From NCBI RefSeq assembly GCF_015351075.1, contig NZ_JADKRS010000005.1, positions 212,107 to 276,106 of the forward strand: a DNA stretch of 64,000 nucleotides, given 5' to 3'. The notes under the pieces were generated by a model. The model made no database searches, had not been told where the DNA came from, and saw only the letters and a list, made by a program, of their open reading frames with translations. The position numbers and the translations under genes were made by a program. This stretch comes from Clavibacter sp. VKM Ac-2873. Its GTDB lineage: Bacteria; Actinomycetota; Actinomycetes; Actinomycetales; Microbacteriaceae. Positions 24,286-34,054 of the stretch are shown here, one piece after another; within the stretch, counting starts at the first letter, position 1; the number at the start of each line of letters is the position of its first letter.

Positions 24286-25419
24286 ATGACCGACATCCGC
24301 AAGGGCCTCGCCGGGGTCGTCGTCGACACGACCCGCATCAGCAAGGTCGAGCCGGCCACCAACTCCCTCCTCTACCGCGGGTACCCCGTGCAGGAGCTCG
24401 CGCGCTCCTGCTCCTTCGAGCAGGTGGCGTACCTCCTCTGGCACGGCGAGCTGCCCACCGACGAGGAGCTCGCGCACTTCGAGAACCAGGAGCGCTCGGA
24501 GCGGCGACCGACGGACGCGGTGCTGCGGATCGTCGACGCCCTCCCCGTCGACGCCCACCCCATGGACGTCCTGCGCACGGCCGTCAGCGCGATCGGCGCC
24601 GCGGATCCGACGCCCGACGACCACTCGCCCGAGGCCGACCTCGAGCGGTCCGTCCGGCTGCTCGCGCAGATCCCCGTGCTCATCGCCTACGACCAGCGCC
24701 GCCGCCAGGGCCTCGCCCCGGTCGAGCCGCGCGACGACCTCGGCCTCGCCGAGAACCTGCTGCTCATGGTCCACGGCGACCGGCCCACGGAGGCCGACGC
24801 GAAGGCCATGGAGGTGTCGCTGATCCTCTACGCCGAGCACTCCTTCAACGCCTCCACGTTCACGGCCCGCGTCATCACCTCGACCCTCGCCGACCTGCAC
24901 TCGGCGGTCACGGGCGCGATCGGCGCGCTCAAGGGCCCGCTTCACGGCGGCGCGAACGAGGCCGTGCTCGAGACGCTCGACGAGATCGGCGACGCGTCGC
25001 GGGTCGATGCCTGGCTCGACGAGGCGCTCGCCGCCAAGCGCAAGGTGATGGGCTTCGGCCACCGCGTCTACCGCGCGGGCGACTCCCGCGTGCCCACCAT
25101 GAAGGCGGCGCTCGACGACCTCGTCGCCGTGCGGGTCGCGGCGGGCGGCGCGGCGGGGGAGTCCGCTCGACGCACCATGGACCTGTACGACGCGCTCGAG
25201 CGCGGCATGGCGGACCGCACCGGGATCCTCCCGAACCTGGACTACCCGTCCGGCCCCGCCTACGCGCTCCTCGGCTTCGAGACCCGCGCCTTCACGCCGC
25301 TGTTCGTCGCCGCGCGCGTGGTCGGCTGGACCGCGCACATCGTCGAGCAGCGGGCGTCGAACTCGCTCATCCGGCCGCTCTCCGAGTACGACGGGCCGGC
25401 GGAGCGCCACCTGTCCTGA
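24286..25419 (+). CDS. prpC: 2-methylcitrate synthase / citrate synthase family
   Basis: A 377-aa synthase condensing propionyl-CoA with oxaloacetate. The short-form citrate synthase blocks are all present: catalytic His regions LYAEHSFNASTFTARV and GPLHGGANEAV, GFGHRVYRAGDSR, and GRVYRAGD-following PNLDYPSG with the catalytic Asp region. Start at 24286 has GAAGGAG 6 nt upstream; an in-frame ATG 18 nt earlier lacks this. The short length and the presence of prpB in the window favour methylcitrate synthase, though these enzymes also accept acetyl-CoA. It is on the same strand as prpB but 23.7 kb away. Confidence 0.88.
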   Translation: MTDIRKGLAGVVVDTTRISKVEPATNSLLYRGYPVQELARSCSFEQVAYLLWHGELPTDEELAHFENQERSERRPTDAVLRIVDALPVDAHPMDVLRTAVSAIGAADPTPDDHSPEADLERSVRLLAQIPVLIAYDQRRRQGLAPVEPRDDLGLAENLLLMVHGDRPTEADAKAMEVSLILYAEHSFNASTFTARVITSTLADLHSAVTGAIGALKGPLHGGANEAVLETLDEIGDASRVDAWLDEALAAKRKVMGFGHRVYRAGDSRVPTMKAALDDLVAVRVAAGGAAGESARRTMDLYDALERGMADRTGILPNLDYPSGPAYALLGFETRAFTPLFVAARVVGWTAHIVEQRASNSLIRPLSEYDGPAERHLS

Positions 25420-25491
25420 CCGCCGCGCGCCCCGGCGATGGCCCCGGTCACACGGCCGGGAGCGCTCCCGCCGATCGTTAGGATGGAGCCC

Positions 25492-27069
25492 ATGTCCCGC
25501 GGCGAGCCCTTCTACATCACCACGCCGATCTTCTACGTGAACGACGTCCCGCACATCGGGCACGCGTACACGGAGGTCGCCGCCGACGTGCTCGCCCGCT
25601 GGCACCGCCAGCGCGGCGACGACACCTGGTTCCTCACGGGGACCGACGAGCACGGGCAGAAGATCCTCCGCACCGCCACGGCGCACGACACGACCCCGCA
25701 GGCCTGGGCCGACCGCCTCGTCACCGAGAGCTGGCAGCCGCTGCTCGAGGCCGTCGACATCTCCAACGACGACTTCATCCGCACCACGGACGCCCGCCAC
25801 GAGGAGAGCGTGAAGATCTTCCTGCAGCGCCTCCACGACGCCGGGTTCATCTACACGGGCGAGTACAAGGGCTACTACTGCGTCGGCTGCGAGGAGTACA
25901 AGCAGCCCTCCGACCTCCTCGAGGGCACGGGTCCGTTCGAGGGCCAGCTGGTCTGCGCCATCCACTCGAAGCCCGTCGAGCTGCTGGAGGAGAAGAACTA
26001 CTTCTTCCGCATGAGCGACTTCGGCGAGCGGCTCCTCGCGTTCTACGAGGAGCGTCCCGACTTCATCCAGCCCGAGAGCGCGCGCAACGAGATCCTGTCG
26101 TTCGTGCGCCGCGGCCTCGAGGACCTGTCGATCTCGCGCTCCAGCTTCGACTGGGGCATCCCGATCCCGTGGGACGAGAGCCACGTCGTCTACGTGTGGT
26201 TCGAGGCGCTCATGAACTACGTCACGGCCATCGGCTACGGCGTCGACGACGAGCGGTTCGCGAGCCGCTGGCCCGCCACGCACCTCGTGGGCAAGGACAT
26301 CCTCCGCTTCCACGCGGTCATCTGGCCGGCGATGCTCATGGCGCTCGGCGAGGAGCCGCCGCGTCGCGTCTTCGGCCACGGCTGGCTGCTCGTCGGCGGC
26401 GAGAAGATGTCGAAGTCGAAGCTCACGGGCATCGTGCCGCAGACCATCACCGACACCTTCGGCATCGACGCGTTCCGCTACCACTTCATGCGCTCCATCG
26501 CGTTCGGACAGGACGGATCCTTCAGCTGGGAGGACCTGAGCGCCCGCTACCAGGCCGAGCTCGCGAACGGCTTCGGCAACCTGTCCTCACGCGTGATCGC
26601 CATGGTCGGCCGGTACTTCGACGGCCGCATCCCCGAGGCGCACGAGCTCACCGAGGCCGACGAGCGCGTGCTCTCCGTCGCGCGCTCCGCGGCGGCGGAT
26701 GCCGACGAGGCCATCGACCGGCTCGCGATCCACGAGGCGCTCGCGGCCGTGTGGACCCTGGTCGACGAGCTCAACGGCTACATCACGAGCCAGGAGCCGT
26801 GGGCCCTCGCGAAGAAGGACGAGGACCGCGCGCGCCTCGAGACCGTGCTGCACACCGCGGTCCGCGGCCTCGGCACGCTCGCCGTGCTGCTCGCGCCCGT
26901 GCTGCCCGGCGCCACCGCCAAGCTCTGGACCGCGCTCGGCGGCACCGGCACGGTCGGCCAGCAGCGCATCGACCTCGCCGACGAGTGGACGGGATCCGGC
27001 ACCGTCACGCCGCTCGAGGCCCCGCTGTTCCCGCGCATCGAGCAGGAGCCGGCCGCCGCCACCGCGTGA
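25492..27069 (+). CDS. metG: Methionyl-tRNA synthetase
   Basis: A 525-aa class I synthetase charging tRNA-Met. The HIGH motif is in VPHIGHAYTEVAADVLARWH, the substrate segment is FLTGTDEHGQKI, one zinc-knuckle pair is CVGC, and the KMSKS loop is GGEKMSKSKLTG. It is the short form without the C-terminal tRNA-binding EMAP domain. ATG at 25492 is preceded both by GGATGGAG and by a TAGGAT -10-like box 7 nt away, so leaderless transcription is possible. Confidence 0.96.
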   Translation: MSRGEPFYITTPIFYVNDVPHIGHAYTEVAADVLARWHRQRGDDTWFLTGTDEHGQKILRTATAHDTTPQAWADRLVTESWQPLLEAVDISNDDFIRTTDARHEESVKIFLQRLHDAGFIYTGEYKGYYCVGCEEYKQPSDLLEGTGPFEGQLVCAIHSKPVELLEEKNYFFRMSDFGERLLAFYEERPDFIQPESARNEILSFVRRGLEDLSISRSSFDWGIPIPWDESHVVYVWFEALMNYVTAIGYGVDDERFASRWPATHLVGKDILRFHAVIWPAMLMALGEEPPRRVFGHGWLLVGGEKMSKSKLTGIVPQTITDTFGIDAFRYHFMRSIAFGQDGSFSWEDLSARYQAELANGFGNLSSRVIAMVGRYFDGRIPEAHELTEADERVLSVARSAAADADEAIDRLAIHEALAAVWTLVDELNGYITSQEPWALAKKDEDRARLETVLHTAVRGLGTLAVLLAPVLPGATAKLWTALGGTGTVGQQRIDLADEWTGSGTVTPLEAPLFPRIEQEPAAATA

Positions 27070-27149
27070 CCCGTCGCTCGATCCCGACTCCCCGCGGTCG
27101 GCATCCGCGCGAGGGGTCGGGGTCGCCTGAGGCGGTGCCTCCTCGAGAC

Positions 27150-27186
27150 GGGTGAGCGGGGCCGTCCGTCCGGCACCCGCTCACCC
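27150..27186. terminator. Strong hairpin between metG and the convergent secreted-protein gene
   Basis: GGGTGAGCGGG (27150-27160) pairs perfectly with CCCGCTCACCC (27176-27186), an 11-bp stem with a 15-nt loop that itself can pair (GCCG...CGGC). No T-tract. Position between convergent stops suggests a bidirectional terminator. Confidence 0.7.
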
Positions 27187-27210
27187 GCTCAGGTCCGCTC
27201 TACGCGGGGA

Positions 27211-27672
27211 TCAGTTGATCCGGAACGTCTGCCACTGCGTGTTGTGGTTCCGGACAGCGGGCGGGAGGTCGTAGCAGGCGCCCGTCGATGCGGCCGTCCA
27301 CGTGGGCGTGTCGCCTCCGTCCGTGTAGATGTACACGCGGGCGTTGCTGACGTAGATGGATGCCGCATCCTCGCGGATCGGCTGTCCGAGACCGACGGTG
27401 CCCCACTGGCTGCTGGTGAAGGTGTCGGTGACCCACCCCTCCTTCGCGTTGAACCCCGTGTACACGCGGGACGCCGTCCCGCCGCCTCCGCAGCCGGGCC
27501 CGTAGAAGATCTCGAACGCCGGAGTGGCCGCCTGCGCCGGCGCCGCTCCGGCCAGCGTCACGAGCGCGATGCCCGCCGTGGCGGAGATGGCCGCGACGAC
27601 GCGTCTGCGCGTCGTGTTCCGCTTGCCCGCTCGCCGTGTTGCCGTGTCGATCGTGTTCGTCGATCCGTCCAT
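27211..27672 (-). CDS. Small secreted protein of unknown function
   Basis: A 153-aa precursor with a Sec-type signal peptide: basic region KRNTTRRR, hydrophobic core VVAAISATAGIALVTLAGAA and cleavage site AQA-AT after residue 48. The mature ~105 residues contain two cysteines (PGCGGGG and GACYDLP) that could form a disulfide, and several Trp/Tyr residues as in small extracellular or carbohydrate-binding proteins. No family recognised. I chose the ATG at 27672 (AGGATGG upstream) because longer frames add an implausible leader. The 272-bp divergent gap upstream holds its promoter and that of tatD. Confidence 0.75.
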   Translation of the reverse strand: MDGSTNTIDTATRRAGKRNTTRRRVVAAISATAGIALVTLAGAAPAQAATPAFEIFYGPGCGGGGTASRVYTGFNAKEGWVTDTFTSSQWGTVGLGQPIREDAASIYVSNARVYIYTDGGDTPTWTAASTGACYDLPPAVRNHNTQWQTFRIN

Positions 27673-27944
27673 TTGTCGCCATCCTGTCGTGCGTACGTGC
27701 TGATGGGAAACGGGCATGGGTGCCCCGTTGCACGGCGGCATCCGACCGCCTGTAGCGCGGGACGCTAGCACCGGGGATGACCCCCGGACGGGTTCGTGCG
27801 GAGGCCTCCAGATCGTCGATCCGCGTGGTATACGCCGCGCGGGCCGGGCCATCGTGCACCGCTCCGGATCGGCGGTCGGTGAGTGCGCCGAGCTCCATCC
27901 GGCCTGCCCCGGGCGACGCGGACGCGCTCGGTAGAGTGAGCGCG

Positions 27945-28895
27945 ATGTCCGACTCCAACTACGTGCGCCAGCGCGACACCTCCGCGGCCCACGGCCAGAC
28001 GCGCGACCTCACGTACCCGCCGCTGCCCGAGGCGCTCACGGTCCCCGTCTACGACAACCACACGCACCTCGAGATCGCGGACGGCGAGTCGCCCATCGAC
28101 TTCACCGAGCACCTCGACCGGGCGAGCTCGGTCGGCGTCCGCGGCGTGATCCAGGTCGGCGGCGACCTCGAGACCTCCCGCTGGTCGGCCGAGACCGCCG
28201 CGCACGAGCCGCGCATGCTCGCGGCCGTCGCCATCCACCCGAACGAGGCGCCGGCCTACGAGGAGGCGGGCACGCTCGACGACGCGCTCGCCGAGATCCA
28301 CGAGCTGGCCGGTCGCCCGCGCGTGCGCGCCGTCGGCGAGACCGGGCTCGACTTCTTCCGCACCGGCGAGGAGGGTCGCGCCGCCCAGCAGCGCTCGTTC
28401 GAGGAGCACATCCGCATCGCCAAGGAGCGCGGCATCGCCCTCCAGATCCACGACCGCGATGCGCACGACGAGGTCGTCGCCACGCTGCTGCGCGTCGGCG
28501 CCCCCGAGCGCACCGTCTTCCACTGCTTCTCCGGCGACGAGGACCTCGCCCGGATCTGCGCCGAGAACGGCTGGTACATGTCGTTCTCCGGCACGGTCAC
28601 CTTCAAGAACGCGGGCGACCTGCGCGAGGCGCTCGCCTTCGCTCCGCGGTCGCTGCTGCTCGTCGAGACGGACGCGCCGTTCCTCACGCCCGCACCGTTC
28701 CGCGGCCGGCCGAACGCGCCGTACCTGATCCCGCACACGCTCCGCGCGATGGCCGCGCACCTCGGCACCGACGTGTCGATGCTCGCCGCGCAGATCTCCT
28801 CCAACACCGAGCTGGTCTACGGGCGCTGGGACGACGAGCCCGTGACGTCGCCGTCGAAGGACCCCGCCGAGCTCGACCCGGCGGGCCGCGCATGA
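27945..28895 (+). CDS. tatD: TatD-family metal-dependent hydrolase
   Basis: A 316-aa TIM-barrel phosphohydrolase/3'-5' DNase. Metal ligands: DNHTHLE near residue 36, VGETGLDFF (Glu), LQIHDRDAH (His), FHCFSGDE (His) and [12 protein letters not shown] (Asp). It starts the conserved actinobacterial tatD-rsmA-ispE operon. The box TAGAGT ends 7 nt before the ATG at 27945, so the transcript is probably leaderless. Confidence 0.93.
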   Translation: MSDSNYVRQRDTSAAHGQTRDLTYPPLPEALTVPVYDNHTHLEIADGESPIDFTEHLDRASSVGVRGVIQVGGDLETSRWSAETAAHEPRMLAAVAIHPNEAPAYEEAGTLDDALAEIHELAGRPRVRAVGETGLDFFRTGEEGRAAQQRSFEEHIRIAKERGIALQIHDRDAHDEVVATLLRVGAPERTVFHCFSGDEDLARICAENGWYMSFSGTVTFKNAGDLREALAFAPRSLLLVETDAPFLTPAPFRGRPNAPYLIPHTLRAMAAHLGTDVSMLAAQISSNTELVYGRWDDEPVTSPSKDPAELDPAGRA

Positions 28896-29821
28896 GCGAC
28901 GAGACGGCACCCGCCGTGCCCGACGCCGGATCGCCCGCGCCCGCCACCGCGCCGACGCTGCTCGGCCCCGCCGAGATCCGCGACCTCGCCGAGCTGCTCG
29001 GTGTCGCGCCCACCAAGAAGCTCGGCCAGAACTTCGTCATCGACGCCAACACGGTGCGCCGCATCGTGCGCGTCGCCCGCGTCGAGGCGGGCACGCACGT
29101 CGTGGAGGTCGGGCCCGGCCTCGGATCCCTCACGCTCGGCCTCCTCGAGACGGGCGCGAGCGTCGTCGCGGTGGAGATCGACGGCCGGCTCGCCGAGCAG
29201 CTGCCCGTCACGGTCGCGCTCTACCAGCCGGACGCCGACCTCACGGTCGTGCACGAGGACGCGCTCCGCGTCGCCGAGCTGCCGGGGGATCCGACCGCGC
29301 TCGTCGCGAACCTCCCGTACAACGTCTCCGTCCCCGTGCTGCTGCACCTGCTCGAGCACTTCCCGGCGATCCGCACGGGCGTCGTCATGGTGCAGGCCGA
29401 GGTCGGGCACCGCATCGCCGCGGCGCCCGGATCCAAGGTCTACGGATCCCCGAGCGTCAAGGCCGCCTGGTACGGCGCGTGGCGCACGGCCGGCCAGGTC
29501 AGCCGCCAGGTGTTCTGGCCGGTGCCGAACGTCGACTCCGTGCTCGTCGCGTTCGAGCGGCACGCGGAGCCGTTCGCGTCGGAGGAGCTGCGGAAGCGCA
29601 CCTTCAAGATCGTCGACGCGGCCTTCCAGCAGCGCCGCAAGATGCTGCGCCAGGCGCTCGCCGAGCTGCTCGGCGGGAGCGAGGCCGCATCGGCCCTCCT
29701 CGAGGCCGGAGGGGTCGCCCCCACTTCGCGGGGCGAGCAGCTGAGCGTCCACGACTACCTCCGCATAGCCCGTGCCTGGGCCGATCGGGAGGGTGACGGA
29801 AGGGCTCCCAGCCTCCGCTAG
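28892..29821 (+). CDS. rsmA: 16S rRNA (adenine1518/1519-N6) dimethyltransferase
   Basis: A 309-aa KsgA/RsmA. It dimethylates two adjacent adenines at the 3' end of 16S rRNA during 30S maturation. Motifs: [17 protein letters not shown], the SAM-binding [29 protein letters not shown] and the catalytic NLPYNVSVP. It starts within the tatD stop (ATGA), showing coupling. An N-terminal Ala/Pro-rich tail of about 30 residues precedes the fold. Confidence 0.96.
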   Translation: MSDETAPAVPDAGSPAPATAPTLLGPAEIRDLAELLGVAPTKKLGQNFVIDANTVRRIVRVARVEAGTHVVEVGPGLGSLTLGLLETGASVVAVEIDGRLAEQLPVTVALYQPDADLTVVHEDALRVAELPGDPTALVANLPYNVSVPVLLHLLEHFPAIRTGVVMVQAEVGHRIAAAPGSKVYGSPSVKAAWYGAWRTAGQVSRQVFWPVPNVDSVLVAFERHAEPFASEELRKRTFKIVDAAFQQRRKMLRQALAELLGGSEAASALLEAGGVAPTSRGEQLSVHDYLRIARAWADREGDGRAPSLR

Positions 29822-29831
29822 GTTGGAGCAC

Positions 29832-30770
29832 ATGACCTCCGCGGCCACCAGCTCCGACGTGGTGCACGCGCGGGCCCCGGGCAAGATCAACGTCTCCCTC
29901 ACGGTGGGCGCCCTCCAGGAGGACGGCTACCACGACGTCGCCACCGCGTACCAGGCCGTGAGCCTCTACGAGGACGTGTACGCCACCCGCTCGGACGGCT
30001 TCTCGGTCGAGTTCGGCGGATCCATCGACACGTCGCACCTCACGGTCGGCGCCGACAACCTGGCCATCCGCGCCGCGCGCCTGCTCGCCCGGAGCACCGG
30101 GTACCGGGGCGGCGTGCACCTGCGCATCGAGAAGCACGTGCCCATCGCGGGCGGCATGGGCGGCGGATCCGCGGACGCCGCGGCCACCCTCCTCGCCTGC
30201 GACACCCTGTGGGGCACCGAGCGCACGCGCGACCAGCTGCTCGCGCTCGGCGCGGAGCTCGGCGCGGACGTGCCGTTCGCGCTCGCCGGCGGCACCGCCA
30301 TCGGCACGGGCCGCGGCGACCGGCTGAGCCCGGCGCTCGCCAAGGGTACGTTCCAGTGGGTCCTCGCCATCGCCGAGTTCGGCGTCTCCACGCCCGACGT
30401 CTACGGCGAGCTCGACAAGCACCGCGAGCGCCACGCGCAGGACATCTTCCCGGCGCAGCAGATCCCGCAGGTCGACTCGGGCGTGCTGCAGGCGCTGCGG
30501 GCGGGGGATCCGCACATGCTCGCCGAGGTCCTCCACAACGACCTCCAGGCGCCGGCGCTCCACCTCGCGCCCGGCCTCGGCGAGGTGCTGCAGCTCGGCG
30601 AGGAGAACGGCGCGCTCGCGGGCATCGTCTCCGGATCCGGCCCCACGGTCGCGTTCCTCGCGGCGGACCTCGACAGCGCGCTCGAGCTGCAGATCGCGCT
30701 GAGCGCCGCCCGCCTCCAGGTCATCCGGGCCACCGGGCCCGTGCACGGCGCGCGCATCATCACGGGCTGA
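29832..30770 (+). CDS. ispE: 4-diphosphocytidyl-2-C-methyl-D-erythritol kinase
   Basis: A 312-aa GHMP kinase of the MEP isoprenoid pathway. The N-terminal [18 protein letters not shown] loop [17 protein letters not shown] and C-terminal [14 protein letters not shown] are the three GHMP motifs in IspE form. It follows rsmA by 10 bp. TAGGTT spans the rsmA stop 7 nt before the ATG and GGAG is also present, so the gene may have its own leaderless start in addition to operon read-through. Confidence 0.95.
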   Translation: MTSAATSSDVVHARAPGKINVSLTVGALQEDGYHDVATAYQAVSLYEDVYATRSDGFSVEFGGSIDTSHLTVGADNLAIRAARLLARSTGYRGGVHLRIEKHVPIAGGMGGGSADAAATLLACDTLWGTERTRDQLLALGAELGADVPFALAGGTAIGTGRGDRLSPALAKGTFQWVLAIAEFGVSTPDVYGELDKHRERHAQDIFPAQQIPQVDSGVLQALRAGDPHMLAEVLHNDLQAPALHLAPGLGEVLQLGEENGALAGIVSGSGPTVAFLAADLDSALELQIALSAARLQVIRATGPVHGARIITG

Positions 30771-30788
30771 CGCGGCCCGCTCCGACCC

Positions 30789-31676
30789 ATGCGCACGATG
30801 CTGCCCCGCGCCGTCCGGCTGACGCGTCCCGAGTGGGCGCTGATCGGCATCACGGCCATCTGGGGCGGCACGTTCCTCGCGGTGCACGTCGCGATGGAGC
30901 ACAGCGGGCCGCTCTTCTTCGTCGGGCTGCGCTTCCTCGCGGCGGGCCTGATCAGCGCGGTGCTGTTCCGCCGGACCCTCCGCGGCATGCGCCGGCTCGA
31001 CCTCGCGGCCGGGTCGGCCATCGGCGTGACGATCTTCCTCGGCTACGGCCTCCAGACCTACGGGCTGCAGACGATCCCGAGCAGCACGTCCGCGTTCATC
31101 ACCGCGCTCTACGTGCCGCTGGTGCCGCTGCTCCAGTGGGCCGCGTTCCGGAAGCGGCCGAGCGCGGCCGCCCTGGTGGGAGTGGCGCTCGCGTTCGTCG
31201 GGCTGCTGCTCGTCGCCGGTCCCCAGCAGGGAGTGGCCCTCGGCGCGGGGGAGCTGGCGACGCTCGTGAGCACGCTCCCGATCGCCGCCGAGATCATCCT
31301 CATCGGTCTGTTCGCGGGGCGCGTGGACGTCGGCCGGGTGACCGTGGTGCAGCTCCTCGTCGCCGGCGCGCTGTCGCTCGCGTGCATGCCGTTGGCGGGC
31401 GAGGCGATCCCCGCGTTCTCGTGGGTGTGGCTCGTCGCCGCGGTCGCGCTGGGGGCGAGCAGCTGCCTCATCCAGCTCACGATGAACTGGGCGCAGCGCT
31501 CGGTCTCGCCGACCCGGGCCACGATCATCTACGCGGGCGAGCCGGTGTGGGCGGGCGTCATCGGACGCGTGGCGGGGGAGCGGCTGCCCGCGCTCGCGAT
31601 CCTCGGGGCCGCGCTCATCGTCGCGGGCACGGTCGTGAGCGAGCTGAAGCCGCGGGCGGCGCGGGAGCCCGTCTAG
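30789..31676 (+). CDS. EamA/DMT-family membrane transporter
   Basis: A 295-aa ten-span transporter built of two EamA repeats: the first begins WALIGITAIWGGTFLAVHVAM and the second has ILIGLFAGRVDVGRVTVVQL, with the family-typical TIIYAGEPVWAGVIG near the end. DMT members export metabolites or amino acids; the substrate cannot be named. It follows ispE by 18 bp and may be co-transcribed. Its last 4 nt overlap the convergent next gene. Confidence 0.88.
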   Translation: MRTMLPRAVRLTRPEWALIGITAIWGGTFLAVHVAMEHSGPLFFVGLRFLAAGLISAVLFRRTLRGMRRLDLAAGSAIGVTIFLGYGLQTYGLQTIPSSTSAFITALYVPLVPLLQWAAFRKRPSAAALVGVALAFVGLLLVAGPQQGVALGAGELATLVSTLPIAAEIILIGLFAGRVDVGRVTVVQLLVAGALSLACMPLAGEAIPAFSWVWLVAAVALGASSCLIQLTMNWAQRSVSPTRATIIYAGEPVWAGVIGRVAGERLPALAILGAALIVAGTVVSELKPRAAREPV

Positions 31677-32092
31677 CGCACGGCTCCCGTGGCGCGGAGG
31701 TGGCGGATCAGGTCGGCGGGGTCGGCGCACATCGCCTCGAAGGCCCGGTACAGCGTCTCGGAGCGGTCGGCCGGGCCCACCGCGACGCAGGGTTTCCCGA
31801 GGCCGAACGCGATGCCGGCCTCCATGTGCGCGGCGGCGCCGGCGGGCAGCACGAGCACGAAGCGGTCGGCGGCTCGGAGGGCGGCGAGGTCCTGCTCGAA
31901 CAGGCGGCGGATCCCCGGGTCGTCGAGGGCGGCGTCGTCCGCGCCGCCCGGAACCGCGAAGGCGGTGGCCTCCGCGTCGTAGGCGGTCCGGATGAAGCAG
32001 GAGGACCGCGCGCCCGCGTCGTCGAGGGAGGCGAGGACCTCCGCGATCGCGTGCCTGTTGCGCCAGCTGCCGGCGACGAAGAACGTGCTCAC
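31673..32092 (-). CDS. Nucleoside 2-deoxyribosyltransferase-like protein
   Basis: A 139-aa Rossmann-like protein: FFVAGSWRNRHAIAEVL at the N-terminus, a central AADRFVLVLPAGAAAHMEAGIAFGLGKP resembling the nucleoside deoxyribosyltransferase/YtoQ-type fold, where the Glu of the MEAG segment would be the nucleophile. GTG start at 32092. No nucleoside-salvage genes are adjacent, so the role is open; it may instead bind nucleotides or NAD. Confidence 0.6.
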   Translation of the reverse strand: MSTFFVAGSWRNRHAIAEVLASLDDAGARSSCFIRTAYDAEATAFAVPGGADDAALDDPGIRRLFEQDLAALRAADRFVLVLPAGAAAHMEAGIAFGLGKPCVAVGPADRSETLYRAFEAMCADPADLIRHLRATGAVR

Positions 32093-32131
32093 GCAGGTGA
32101 CGGTACTGCGGGTGCCGTGGCTGAGGTCGGC

Positions 32132-32632
32132 TCAGTCGCGCACGCGCTGGGCGTGCGCGCGGGCCTTCATCCGGTTGCCGCAGGTCGCCATGGAGCACCA
32201 CTTGGCGGTGCCCGGGCGGCTGTGGTCGACGAGGAAGAGCTCGCACTCGGCGTTGGCGCACGGGCGGAGGCGGCCGGGCAGGCGGGCGGTGACGGTCGAC
32301 CAGGCGAGCACGGCGTCGACCGGGAGGCGGTCGGCGCGCGGCACGCGGAGCTCCCAGGCCACCCCTTCGGCGGTGACGCGCGGCGTGCGCACGACGCCGT
32401 CGACCGTGGCGGCCAGCTCCGCGACGGCGGCGGGCGCGGCGTCTCCGCGGACGACGGCCTGGATCGCGTCGCGTGCGCGGCGCAGGCGCTCGAGCTCGGC
32501 GGCGGTGCCGGTGCCGCCCCACTCGCGGGCGAGCTCGCGGCCGGATGCGCTGGCGAGCCGGTCCTCGCGCCGCCCGTCGACCACCGGCGCGCTGTTCAGC
32601 ACGGCCAGCAGCAGCTCCTCGTCCGGGTCCAC
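32132..32632 (-). CDS. CGNR zinc-finger protein (ABATE domain)
   Basis: A 166-aa probable transcription regulator. The N-terminal ABATE-like helical domain is followed by a C-terminal zinc finger: C-x4-C in RPCANAECELF, then KWCSMATCGNRMKARAH, which contains the diagnostic CGNR. GTG start at 32632 with GAGGAGCT close upstream. It is divergent from an alpha/beta hydrolase across 85 bp containing a 7-bp inverted repeat, so it probably regulates that gene. Confidence 0.85.
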   Translation of the reverse strand: MDPDEELLLAVLNSAPVVDGRREDRLASASGRELAREWGGTGTAAELERLRRARDAIQAVVRGDAAPAAVAELAATVDGVVRTPRVTAEGVAWELRVPRADRLPVDAVLAWSTVTARLPGRLRPCANAECELFLVDHSRPGTAKWCSMATCGNRMKARAHAQRVRD

Positions 32633-32684
32633 AGCTCCTCGATCCTCCGCGCCCGGTGGCGCGATGGATCCATGCTACCGTCCC

Positions 32685-32716
32685 GCTAACCACCAAAATA
32701 ACTCAAAGGGGTTAGC
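32685..32716. promoter_or_regulatory. Inverted repeat in divergent promoter
   Basis: GCTAACC (32685-32691) and GGTTAGC (32710-32716), perfect 7-bp arms with an AT-rich 18-nt centre (CCAAAATAAC). The right arm ends 1 nt before the hydrolase ATG at 32718. Likely operator for the CGNR regulator. Confidence 0.55.
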
Positions 32717-32717
32717 C

Positions 32718-33578
32718 ATGGTCACCGTCCGCCACCGCACCGTCTCGATCGACGGCCTCGACGTCTTCTGGCGCGAGGCCGGGCCCGCCGACGCCCCCGT
32801 GCTCCTGCTCCTGCACGGCTACCCGTCGAGCTCGCACATGTTCCGCCACCTGATCCCCGCGCTCGCCGGCCGCTTCCGCGTCATCGCGCCGGATCACCTC
32901 GGGTTCGGGCGCTCGTCCGCTCCGTCCGTCGACGACTTCGACTACACCTTCGCCGCGCTCGCCGACATGACCGGCCGCTTCCTCGCCGCGATCGGGGTCG
33001 AGCGCTACGCGATCTACGTGCAGGACTACGGCGCCCCCGTCGGCTGGCGCCTGGCGCTCGCCGATCCGGCCGCCGTGACGGGCGTCATCACGCAGAACGG
33101 CAACGCCTACGAGGAGGGCTTCGTCCCGTCGTTCTGGGATCCGATCTGGGCCGACGCGGCCGAGCGCACCGATGCGACGCGCGACGCCCTGCGGCCGGCC
33201 CTCGGACGCGCGGCGGTCGAGTGGCAGTACACGCACGGCGTGCCGGATCCGTCGGTCGTGGATCCGGATGCCTGGGAGCACGACCTCGCCCTCCTCGCCC
33301 GCCCGGGCCAGGACGACGTGCAGCTCGCGCTCTTCCGCGACTACGCGAGCAACCGGGAGCTGTACCCGGCGGTGCACGCCTGGCTCCGCGAGTCCCGGGT
33401 GCCCGTGCTCGCGATCTGGGGACGGAACGACGAGATCTTCGCCGCGGCCGGGGCGGAGGCCTTTCGGCGCGATGCCCCGCATGCGCGCGTCGAGCTCGTC
33501 GACGGCGGCCACTTCCTGCTCGAGTCGCACCTCGACGAGGTCGTCACGGCGATCGGGGAGTGGCACGAGGTCGCCTGA
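32718..33578 (+). CDS. Alpha/beta hydrolase, haloalkane dehalogenase-like
   Basis: A 286-aa hydrolase. The oxyanion HGYPSS block, the nucleophile elbow in VQDYGAPVGW (Asp where esterases have Ser) and the C-terminal GGHFLLESH (catalytic His) match the haloalkane dehalogenase/epoxide hydrolase group. The Asp nucleophile means an ester intermediate on an alkyl substrate. Substrate unknown. Controlled region shared with the CGNR regulator. Confidence 0.85.
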   Translation: MVTVRHRTVSIDGLDVFWREAGPADAPVLLLLHGYPSSSHMFRHLIPALAGRFRVIAPDHLGFGRSSAPSVDDFDYTFAALADMTGRFLAAIGVERYAIYVQDYGAPVGWRLALADPAAVTGVITQNGNAYEEGFVPSFWDPIWADAAERTDATRDALRPALGRAAVEWQYTHGVPDPSVVDPDAWEHDLALLARPGQDDVQLALFRDYASNRELYPAVHAWLRESRVPVLAIWGRNDEIFAAAGAEAFRRDAPHARVELVDGGHFLLESHLDEVVTAIGEWHEVA

Positions 33579-33580
33579 CG

Positions 33581-34054
33581 TCAGAGCAGGACGAGGGTCA
33601 CGGCGGCCCCGACCAGCGCGAGCCCCTGCAGGCTGGCGCGGAGCACGATGATCCGGTCCCAGCCCGCCTGGAGCGCGCGGGCGTGCGCGGGCGTCTCGCC
33701 GCGGTCTGCGGCGGCGGTGAGCCGCCGGTTGATCGGCGCGCTGATCCGCGCGTAGAGGATCAACCACACGACGAGCAGCACGAGCGCGAGGCCCGCCGTG
33801 GCGCTCGCGAGAGCCTCCCCCGCGAGGGCTGCGAGCACCGCGGCGGCGGCGGATCCGAGGAGGCCGACCACGCCGGGGATCGGCATGCGCGCGTCACCGT
33901 AGCGGTGCACGTTCCCCATGGTGGTCGCGAGCGCGCGGTCGTCGACGCGGGCGAGCGCGGGGCGGAGCACGAGCGCGCAGAACGCGTCCGTGCCGAAGAC
34001 GAGCCCGATCCCGAGGATCGCGACGAGGGCGGCGATCTGCGCGGCGAGGATCAC
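33581..34054 (-). CDS. Membrane protein, DUF1772/DUF2269-like
   Basis: A 157-aa four-span membrane protein: helices near residues 2-24, 58-78, 82-102 and 135-155, with a conserved-looking RISAPINRRL loop typical of the DUF1772 group. It overlaps the upstream SnoaL-like gene by 4 nt (ATGA), so the two form an operon repressed by the divergent TetR. Function unknown. Confidence 0.7.
   Translation of the reverse strand: MILAAQIAALVAILGIGLVFGTDAFCALVLRPALARVDDRALATTMGNVHRYGDARMPIPGVVGLLGSAAAAVLAALAGEALASATAGLALVLLVVWLILYARISAPINRRLTAAADRGETPAHARALQAGWDRIIVLRASLQGLALVGAAVTLVLL

Noticed and set aside
29604..32696. 1030-codon leftward frame across rsmA, ispE and the EamA gene
   Set aside because: Antisense shadow: low-complexity Arg/Pro sequence over three genes with clear motifs.
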